A stretch of 6,401 nucleotides of DNA from Mageeibacillus sp. UBA5734 (lineage in GTDB: Bacteria > Bacillota > Clostridia > Saccharofermentanales > UBA5734). This document shows, piece after piece, positions 1 to 5,072 of the stretch. Every line of letters begins with the position of its first letter. Position 1 is the first letter of the stretch. A program made the translations under genes and the position numbers. The stretch covers positions 1-6,401 of the forward strand of contig DIGA01000016.1 in assembly GCA_002419365.1 (NCBI GenBank), in the 5' to 3' direction. Below the pieces are notes generated by a model, which made no database searches, was not told where the DNA came from, and was given only the letters and a program-made list of their open reading frames with translations.

Positions 1-2
1 GC

Positions 3-83
3 AGCCACATCTTTTTTGCCACCCCCGACCACGCCCGCTACGCCTATTTCGTCTATCCGGCCGACTGGCAGTCACAGGGCTGA
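3..83 (+). CDS. C-terminal end of an unrecognised protein (5' partial)
   Basis: The third forward frame is open from the window edge to a TGA at 81-83 and gives 26 residues, including ATPDHARYAYFVYPADW. The aromatic, coding-like composition and the perfect intrinsic terminator 44 bp after the stop indicate that a real plus-strand gene ends here. The other two forward frames give arginine- or proline-rich sequence typical of out-of-frame reading. No family can be named from this tail, and the rest of the gene lies left of the window. Confidence 0.55.
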   Translation, partial: SHIFFATPDHARYAYFVYPADWQSQG

Positions 84-126
84 CATCCGGCTGACAGGGC
101 AGGTGTCATCCACAACACATTCACCC

Positions 127-163
127 AAGCGGCTGCTGCCCACCCGGGCAGCAGCCGCTTTTT
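127..163 (+). terminator. Rho-independent terminator, 15-bp perfect stem
   Basis: Arms 127-141 and 146-160 are exact reverse complements (AAGCGGCTGCTGCCC and its partner) around a 4-nt loop, and the right arm runs into a T tract at 159-163. It ends transcription of the gene whose tail is at 3-83. It also separates that gene from the AT-rich promoter region of the next one. The left arm starts AAGC, so the opposite strand has only a two-T tail and any activity in that direction should be weak. Confidence 0.93.
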
Positions 164-212
164 CATTATTTTTCACTTAATCCGCTTTAAATTTCGCTTA
201 ATTTGTATTAAT

Positions 213-241
213 TTCAAATAAAGGATTTTAATTCATATAAT
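213..241 (+). promoter_or_regulatory. Candidate sigma-A-type promoter for the AlbA_2/ATPase gene
   Basis: A perfect TATAAT lies at 236-241, with TTCAAA (4 of 6 to TTGACA) at 213-218 and a 17-bp spacer. Transcription would start near 248, giving a leader of about 75 nt. The surroundings are about 82% A+T (171-310), so chance -10-like matches are common. A second weaker candidate, TTGATT (277-282) with TATTCT (300-305) and 17-bp spacing, would start only about 10 nt before the start codon and would cut into the ribosome binding site. Confidence 0.4.
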
Positions 242-322
242 TTTTATATATTTTGATTTAAATTTCATTTATTGAATTGATTTTCGATTTATTTTGCGTT
301 ATTCTTCATTTAAAGGTGGTGA

Positions 323-1780
323 ATGTTCTTGCTTGAGGAAGATTTAATCGCTCTCGTGACAAAAATCCAAAGTGAGCGTTGTGAAAAGCAAACCATCGAG
401 GTTAAAAAGGCAGCTATAGGCACGCCAACACGACTGTACGATACCTTGTCCAGCTTTTCCAATCAGCAAGGTGGAGGCATCATCATTTTCGGATTGGATG
501 AAGCGACCGGATTTCAAGTTACAGGTGTCTATGATCCTCAGGACTTGCAAAAAAAAGTCGTGGAACAGTCCATGCAGATGGAACCTGTTATACGTCCTCT
601 GTTTACGGTTGCACAAATAGAAGGGAAAACGGTTGTCAGTGCTGAAATTTCCGAATGTGACCTGACTGATAAACCATGTTTTTACAGAGGGGCAGGGCGC
701 CTCAGAGGATCCTATATTCGTGTAGGTGAATCAGACCAGCCCATGACGGAATATGAAATTTATAGTTTCGAAGCCTATCGACGCCGTATCCATGATGAAT
801 TGCGTACGATCAATCGTCTGAAACTGGATCATTTCTCCAAAGAGCGGGTCATGGAATATCTGATCAGCCTGAGGCAACAAAAACCAAACCTGGCAAATCT
901 CGATGATAATCGGGTTTTGGAAACTCAAGGGCTTGTCCAGAATGGGCAGCCCACTTTGGCAGGAATTTTGCTGCTGGGTGAATATCCCCAAGAGTTTTTC
1001 CCACAATTGTCACTGACCGCGCTGGTTATTCCAGGGCATGAAATGGGCGATATCGGTTCTGGCAATGAACGTTTTATCGACAACAAACGGATCGAAGGTA
1101 CACTACCGCAAATATTGGAACAGGCCATGGCTTTTGTCAATCGAAACATGGCAACCCGAACCATCATCGCAGAGGATGGTACCCGACATGACCGTGGAGA
1201 GTATCCCCTCAAAGCAGTTCGCGAAATTTTGCTAAACGCCATGATCCACCGTGATTACAGCATCCATACTGAAAATTCACCGATTCGCCTCATTTTGTAT
1301 GCCGATCGTCTGGAGCTGGAAAATCCTGGTGGTCTCTATGGCAGAATCTCTCTGGATGACTTGGGAAAAGTTGCTGCTGATACACGCAATCCCTATTTGG
1401 CTGGGGCAATGGAAATCCTGCTTCACACCGAGAATCGATTTTCTGGTATTCCAACAATTCGAGTCGAACTGGAAAAAGCTGGACTACCACCGCCAATCTT
1501 TTCTGACAGACGAGGCATATTCAAAGTCACATTCACGAAAGCACCATCAGACAGGGCTTTGCCTGATTTGAATCGTTCTTCTGTTTTACCACTGGAAAAG
1601 GAGATCTTGTCCTTTTGCGAAACACCGCGTTCGAGAGAAGAACTGGCCCGGAAATTCGGATTTGAAAGCAAGAGTTATTTTATCAAAATATACGTCCAGC
1701 CGCTGGTGGATGCCGGTCGACTCAAACCATCGATCCCTGGCAAACCACGCAGCACCCACCAGAAATGGCTGAAAGCGTGA
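323..1780 (+). CDS. AlbA_2 (Schlafen-type) DNA-binding domain plus GHKL ATPase domain protein (COG2865-like)
   Basis: This 485-residue protein has the architecture often annotated as putative DNA binding, RecG-like or divergent AAA-4. An N-terminal AlbA_2 domain (about residues 20-140) shows E26/K28/K29, the hallmark FSNQQGGGIIIFGLDE (45-60) and YIRVGE (131-136). A linker with PTLAGILLLG (210-219) leads to the HATPase_c_4 domain: AVREILLNAMIHRDYS (298-313; N305 and the HRDY motif), ENPGGL (333-338), RNPYLA (355-360) and FSGIPTIR (373-380). Residues from about 420 look like a winged helix. AlbA_2 domains bind nucleic acid and the GHKL fold binds ATP; the cellular role (regulator or accessory/defence protein) is unknown. 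ATG 323 follows AAAGGTGGTGA (312-322), one mismatch from a full Shine-Dalgarno, and an in-frame TGA at 320-322 excludes any earlier start. Spacing is short, so TTG 329 remains possible. Sampled lines give about 40-47% G+C against 57-65% in neighbours, suggesting horizontal transfer. No partner gene is visible. Confidence 0.88.
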   Translation: MFLLEEDLIALVTKIQSERCEKQTIEVKKAAIGTPTRLYDTLSSFSNQQGGGIIIFGLDEATGFQVTGVYDPQDLQKKVVEQSMQMEPVIRPLFTVAQIEGKTVVSAEISECDLTDKPCFYRGAGRLRGSYIRVGESDQPMTEYEIYSFEAYRRRIHDELRTINRLKLDHFSKERVMEYLISLRQQKPNLANLDDNRVLETQGLVQNGQPTLAGILLLGEYPQEFFPQLSLTALVIPGHEMGDIGSGNERFIDNKRIEGTLPQILEQAMAFVNRNMATRTIIAEDGTRHDRGEYPLKAVREILLNAMIHRDYSIHTENSPIRLILYADRLELENPGGLYGRISLDDLGKVAADTRNPYLAGAMEILLHTENRFSGIPTIRVELEKAGLPPPIFSDRRGIFKVTFTKAPSDRALPDLNRSSVLPLEKEILSFCETPRSREELARKFGFESKSYFIKIYVQPLVDAGRLKPSIPGKPRSTHQKWLKA

Positions 1781-1787
1781 GGGAGAT

Positions 1788-2771
1788 TTAAACCTCGTCC
1801 ACCCCAAACACGATCCCTGCTTCATGCCGGGCATTTTCCGCGACTTCCATGACTAGCAGGGACTCGTCGAGCCAAGCCTGGGCCTGGTTCCAGTCTCTTC
1901 GTGCCAGGCAATCGGCGAAAGCCTCGATCTCATAAACCAGGCGGTTTTCCTGGGTTTGCAGGTTGACGGTTTCCTGGCGCGATCCTGACTTGATCTCATA
2001 GGAGGGACAGCTGTTGACGGGGCCTGCGACGTCGAGATATCCCTTCTCTCCCTGGATGATCTGGAACGGTGGGCTGGCTGAATCTTTGGCTGCGGAACAG
2101 GTGGCGATGAAATCATCATATTCCAGAACCACGGTGCCAGAGGTATCGATGCCGTTGAAAGCCTTGTTGGCATAGGCATGAACCGCTTGAGGCCGGCCGA
2201 ACAGGCCGATCACAAAATGCAGGTTGTAGATGTTAAGGTCGTAGAGGCAGCCACCGGAAAAGGCCGGATCGAAAATATTGGTCACTTCACCGTCCAGGAG
2301 CTGGGTGTAGCGGCTGGAATATTGCGAATAATTGCACTGGACCAGACGGACCGGGCCAATAGTCGCCAGATCCTGCCGGACTTGGCGATAGTTGGGCAAG
2401 TGGCGGGTGGAAATGGCTTCGAACAGATACAGACCTTTTTCGCGTGCCAGTTTCACGAGAGCTTGTGCCTCGGCCAGCGTCGATGTCATTGGTTTTTCCA
2501 GAATGACATGCTTATTCGCCTGCAAAGCCTGCACAGCCTGGTCGAAGTGGAGGCTGTTGGGCAGGGCAATGTAGATCGTGTCGATGACCGGATCCCCCAG
2601 TAGCTCATCCATGGTTGTGCAGGTCCTGGCAATACCGAAGCGACTGGCCAGAGCGGCAGCTTTCTCACCGCTGCGCGAATAAATGGCGCCGATCTGCACG
2701 GATGGCACCTGCTGGCAAGCGGCAAGAAACGTTTCAACGATGGGGCCGGTTCCGATCGTACCGATCTGCAT
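1788..2771 (-). CDS. Gfo/Idh/MocA family NAD(P)-dependent oxidoreductase
   Basis: The 327-residue product has the usual family length and two-domain layout. An N-terminal Rossmann domain carries GTIGTGPI (4-11), YSRS (31-34, after the second strand), LPNSLHFDQAVQAL (70-83) and the signature VILEKPMTST (89-98) with E92-K93-P94, where the family's catalytic lysine sits. The C-terminal sheet domain carries GGCLYDLNIYNLHF (173-186), with D178 and H185 matching the conserved Asp and His of the active site. Such cytosolic enzymes oxidise or reduce a sugar, inositol or trans-dihydrodiol hydroxyl; the substrate cannot be read from sequence. ATG 2769-2771 follows AGGTG (2776-2780). It is divergent from the IolB-like gene, supporting a shared carbohydrate pathway, and converges on the AlbA_2/ATPase gene with only 7 bp between stop codons. 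The EKP-type signature and low resemblance to classical IolG argue against calling it myo-inositol dehydrogenase. Confidence 0.92.
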   Translation of the reverse strand: MQIGTIGTGPIVETFLAACQQVPSVQIGAIYSRSGEKAAALASRFGIARTCTTMDELLGDPVIDTIYIALPNSLHFDQAVQALQANKHVILEKPMTSTLAEAQALVKLAREKGLYLFEAISTRHLPNYRQVRQDLATIGPVRLVQCNYSQYSSRYTQLLDGEVTNIFDPAFSGGCLYDLNIYNLHFVIGLFGRPQAVHAYANKAFNGIDTSGTVVLEYDDFIATCSAAKDSASPPFQIIQGEKGYLDVAGPVNSCPSYEIKSGSRQETVNLQTQENRLVYEIEAFADCLARRDWNQAQAWLDESLLVMEVAENARHEAGIVFGVDEV

Positions 2772-2785
2772 GTCACACCTGCTTT

Positions 2786-2820
2786 CTGGCTAGCCTCGAC
2801 GGGAGGCCGGCCAGGTTTTT
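2786..2820. promoter_or_regulatory. Leader hairpin of the oxidoreductase gene (possible terminator for plus-strand antisense RNA)
   Basis: Arms 2786-2797 (CTGGCTAGCCTC) and 2803-2814 (GAGGCCGGCCAG) pair over 12 positions with ten Watson-Crick pairs, one G-U and one A-C mismatch around a 5-nt loop. In the minus-strand mRNA the stem would lie at the very 5' end, just before the AGGTG ribosome site. Read on the plus strand it is followed by five T residues (2816-2820), like an intrinsic terminator. No plus-strand gene upstream needs one, so either a leader structure or a stop for antisense transcription is possible. Confidence 0.4.
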
Positions 2821-2821
2821 G

Positions 2822-2850
2822 CTTACATGATACCACCAGAACCCAGTCAA
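2822..2850 (-). promoter_or_regulatory. Candidate promoter of the Gfo/Idh/MocA oxidoreductase gene
   Basis: On the minus strand, TTGACT (2845-2850) and TGTAAG (2822-2827) are separated by 17 bp and match the sigma-A consensus at 5 of 6 and 4 of 6 positions. The predicted start near 2815 gives a leader of roughly 44 nt that begins with the hairpin at 2786-2814. The -35 box lies only 9 bp from the TTGACA of the divergent promoter. Confidence 0.5.
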
Positions 2851-2859
2851 AGAGCTCTA

Positions 2860-2888
2860 TTGACACCATTTTCAATATTTGGCATTAT
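2860..2888 (+). promoter_or_regulatory. Candidate distal promoter of the IolB-like gene
   Basis: A perfect TTGACA at 2860-2865 is followed after 17 bp by CATTAT at 2883-2888. A TG pair at 2880-2881 makes this an extended -10. The start would be near 2895, about 67 nt before the ATG. It may work together with, or instead of, the proximal extended -10 at 2916-2924. Confidence 0.55.
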
Positions 2889-2915
2889 TTTGCTTCACTC
2901 TTGAGTAGATTTTGG

Positions 2916-2924
2916 TGTTATAAT
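2916..2924 (+). promoter_or_regulatory. Proximal extended -10 promoter element of the IolB-like gene
   Basis: TGTTATAAT is a perfect extended -10 (TG, one base, then TATAAT at 2919-2924). No good -35 box lies 16-18 bp upstream, but extended -10 promoters can do without one. The predicted start near 2931 gives a leader of about 31 nt containing the GGGAGG ribosome site. Transcription from here would exclude the upstream ATG at 2923, which overlaps the -10 itself. Confidence 0.5.
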
Positions 2925-2961
2925 GGTTCCGTACTATGGGTCCACACGGGAGGTATCGATT

Positions 2962-3759
2962 ATGTACATTGATAAGCAAGTCCAGCGCGGCTATAACGAA
3001 TACGTCAGCCTGGACAAAAATAACGGCGAAGGCAGCTGGATGGATGTCGGCTTGCTCGTCATGGAGGCCGGCGACACTTATACCTTTGCCGAGGATAAGA
3101 AAGAATTTTCCTGGATCCTGATCGAGGGCAAGGCAACGGTAGAGTTCAATGGCCAGAAGGTCGACATGAACCGGCCCAATCCCTTTGACCACAATCCCTG
3201 GTGTATCCTGATGCCGGCTGGCAGCAACTGCACCTTGACTGCACATGGCCATTGCGAATTCTATGTCCAGAAGTCCTACAACGACCGCAACTATGAGGCT
3301 CATCTCTATACCCCGGACGAGGTCGATACCTGGCGCCGTGGCGCGGGTGGCGAACTGGACGGCTGCATGAAGCGCGATGTCCGCACCTGCTACGACTATG
3401 AAACAGCCCCCTATTCCAATATGGTCCTCGGCGAGGTCGTCAACCTGCCAGGCAAATGGTCGAGCTATCCGCCGCACGGCCATCCACAGCCGGAAGTCTA
3501 TTTCTACCATTTCGAGAAGCCGCAGGGCTTTGGCGCTGGGTGGGTCAATGGCGAGGTTCACGAACTCCACAACAATGGCTGCGCCATCATCACTGAAGGC
3601 ACCCACGCCCAGGTCATGGCACCGGGCTACGCCTGCTGCTACATGTGGGGCATCCGCCATCTGCCCGACAATCCGTGGGAAAAGACCCGCGTCGACGATC
3701 CGGCCCATGAGTGGCTCCTCGATCCCAAAGCCGAATACTGGAACGGCGACAAGAAATAA
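2962..3759 (+). CDS. IolB/KduI-family cupin isomerase (5-deoxy-glucuronate isomerase-like)
   Basis: The 265-residue product is close to IolB in length (about 271 in Bacillus). The family's C-terminal metal-site region is plain: GKWSSYPPHGH (164-174), EVYFYHFEKPQGFG (178-191), TEGTHAQVMAPGY (211-223) and DDPAHEWLLD (245-254). Likely metal ligands are H172, H174, E178 and H215. IolB isomerises 5-deoxy-D-glucuronate in the cytosolic inositol catabolic pathway; KduI acts on a related uronate. Here H174 and E178 are separated by three residues, while Bacillus IolB as I recall it has a longer acidic loop there, so this is a short-loop relative and its substrate is not certain. ATG 2962 is chosen because GGGAGG (2948-2953) lies 8 nt upstream; the earlier in-frame ATG at 2923 overlaps the TATAAT and has no ribosome site. 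It is divergent from a Gfo/Idh/MocA dehydrogenase and monocistronic, with a terminator after it. No other iol gene is present, so the symbol iolB is withheld. Confidence 0.82.
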   Translation: MYIDKQVQRGYNEYVSLDKNNGEGSWMDVGLLVMEAGDTYTFAEDKKEFSWILIEGKATVEFNGQKVDMNRPNPFDHNPWCILMPAGSNCTLTAHGHCEFYVQKSYNDRNYEAHLYTPDEVDTWRRGAGGELDGCMKRDVRTCYDYETAPYSNMVLGEVVNLPGKWSSYPPHGHPQPEVYFYHFEKPQGFGAGWVNGEVHELHNNGCAIITEGTHAQVMAPGYACCYMWGIRHLPDNPWEKTRVDDPAHEWLLDPKAEYWNGDKK

Positions 3760-3809
3760 CCCATACAGTCTGGCACGATTAAAAGCCTGACTCCCGATTT
3801 GCATCAAGA

Positions 3810-3847
3810 CCAGGCCCCGGTTTTTCCCCGGGGCCTGGCTCTTTTTT
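3810..3847 (+). terminator. Rho-independent terminator after the IolB-like gene
   Basis: Arms 3810-3820 (CCAGGCCCCGG) and 3828-3838 are exact 11-bp reverse complements with a 7-nt loop, followed by a six-T tract at 3842-3847. It ends the plus-strand IolB-like transcript 51 bp after the stop. On the minus strand the stem is followed only by TCTTG, so it may also stop the converging alr transcript, though less efficiently. No other hairpin is evident between the two stop codons. Confidence 0.93.
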
Positions 3848-3864
3848 ATGACTGTCAAAGATCT

Positions 3865-5055
3865 TCAGATCAGGTAGTTGCTGACATGCTCCAGGGCACC
3901 ATCCTTGAAATAAACGCGCGGCACCCGCTTGCCGATCAGACAGGTCACTTCGTAATTGATCGTATCCAGCCACTCGGCCATTTCGTCGACCGTGATCGCC
4001 ACAGTCTGGCCGTTGAAGCTCTGGTGGCCGAATAACACGACCTCATCACCTGTTTTCACAGCATCAGCATCTGGCAGGTCCGATAGATCGGCCATGCAGG
4101 TGTCCATGCAAATCCTGCCGACGACCGGCGCACGTTGACCATGCACCAGAACACTGGCCTTATGGGTCAGGCGGCGGGAATACCCGTCCGCGTAACCGAT
4201 TGGAATGGTACCGATCACACTGTTGCGCCCGGTGGTGAATAACCGGCCATAGCTGATCGAGGTCTCGGGCGGAACTTGTTTGACCAGGACCAGGTTGGAC
4301 TTAAGCGTCATGGCAGGCTGGAGATCCGTGTAGGCGTCCGGGCAACCGGGGGGCACCATGCCGTACAGGATCAGGCCGGGCCGGACCATGTCGAGATGCA
4401 TCGCCGGGAAGCGCATCGTCGCGGCTGAATTGCAGACATGCTTGATCGGTATCGGCAGGCCAATGCGGTCGAGCTCGCGGCTGATCCCCATGAACTGCTC
4501 GAATTGCTGCCAGACGTATGAGTCATCCGGCTCATCTGCTGTGGCAAAATGCGTGAACAATCCTTCAATCACGATGCGCGGCAACTGGGCAATCGCTGTA
4601 ATCGCCTTGATCGCCTCATACCCCGCCATGAAACCGACGCGCCCCATCCCGGTGTCTACCTTGATGTGGATCCGGGCATCCTGGCCGAGATCGACCGCGG
4701 CGCGGGAGAGAGACTGGGCCAGATCCAGGCTGTACACGGTCTGGGTCAGGCGATGGGCGATGATTTCCGGGGCCCGGCGTGGATCGGTATAGCCCAGGAT
4801 CAGGATCGGTACATCAATCCCGCGGTCCCGCAGCTGGATGCCCTCATCCAGCATGGACACAGACAGGCGCGTGGCCCCATTTTTCAAAAGGACCGGGACA
4901 ACCCGCTCGACACCATGGCCGTAACTATCGGCTTTGACGACAGCACAGATTTCGGCACTGCGCCGCACACGGCGGCGAGTCAGCGCGACATTGCGGGCGA
5001 TGGCATCGAGATCAACTTCAGCCCAGCTGCGATTCGGGAGATAATCAGGTGTCAT
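3865..5055 (-). CDS. alr: Alanine racemase (PLP-dependent)
   Basis: This enzyme interconverts L- and D-alanine in the cytosol, supplying D-Ala for peptidoglycan. All landmark residues are visible in the 396-residue product: the PLP lysine K41 in AVVKADSYGHG (38-48), K132 and R139 in IKVDTGMGRVG (131-141), H169 in FTHFATAD, NSAA (209-212), R225 in DMVRPGLILYG (222-232), the second catalytic base Y269 in SISYGRLF, M317-D318 in GRICMDTC, and Y368 in INYEV. These fit an N-terminal TIM barrel and a C-terminal beta domain. Start ATG 5053-5055 is preferred because GGAGG (5061-5065) sits 5 nt upstream and the product then begins just before WAEVDLDAI. An in-frame ATG at 5071-5073 overlaps the nnr stop (TGATG) and would add six residues; a further ATG at 5083-5085 would add ten. 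It follows nnr in an operon, 17 bp downstream. The catalytic set is intact, so it should be active. Confidence 0.96.
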   Translation of the reverse strand: MTPDYLPNRSWAEVDLDAIARNVALTRRRVRRSAEICAVVKADSYGHGVERVVPVLLKNGATRLSVSMLDEGIQLRDRGIDVPILILGYTDPRRAPEIIAHRLTQTVYSLDLAQSLSRAAVDLGQDARIHIKVDTGMGRVGFMAGYEAIKAITAIAQLPRIVIEGLFTHFATADEPDDSYVWQQFEQFMGISRELDRIGLPIPIKHVCNSAATMRFPAMHLDMVRPGLILYGMVPPGCPDAYTDLQPAMTLKSNLVLVKQVPPETSISYGRLFTTGRNSVIGTIPIGYADGYSRRLTHKASVLVHGQRAPVVGRICMDTCMADLSDLPDADAVKTGDEVVLFGHQSFNGQTVAITVDEMAEWLDTINYEVTCLIGKRVPRVYFKDGALEHVSNYLI

Positions 5056-5072
5056 GGCGTCCTCCGGGTGCA

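Noticed and set aside
2896..2906. Small inverted repeat ACTC-TT-GAGT between the two isomerase promoter elements
   Set aside because: Arms of four bases are expected by chance and do not extend, so it is not supported as an operator.
2923..2961. Extension of the IolB-like protein to the upstream ATG at 2923
   Set aside because: That ATG overlaps the TATAAT at 2919-2924 and lacks a ribosome binding site. ATG 2962 has GGGAGG at ideal spacing, and family similarity begins after it.
2872..3858. A 328-codon open frame on the minus strand opposite the IolB-like gene
   Set aside because: It lies wholly antisense to a gene with clear family motifs, has no recognisable domain, spans the promoter and terminator of that gene, and is explained by the codon bias of GC-rich coding sequence.
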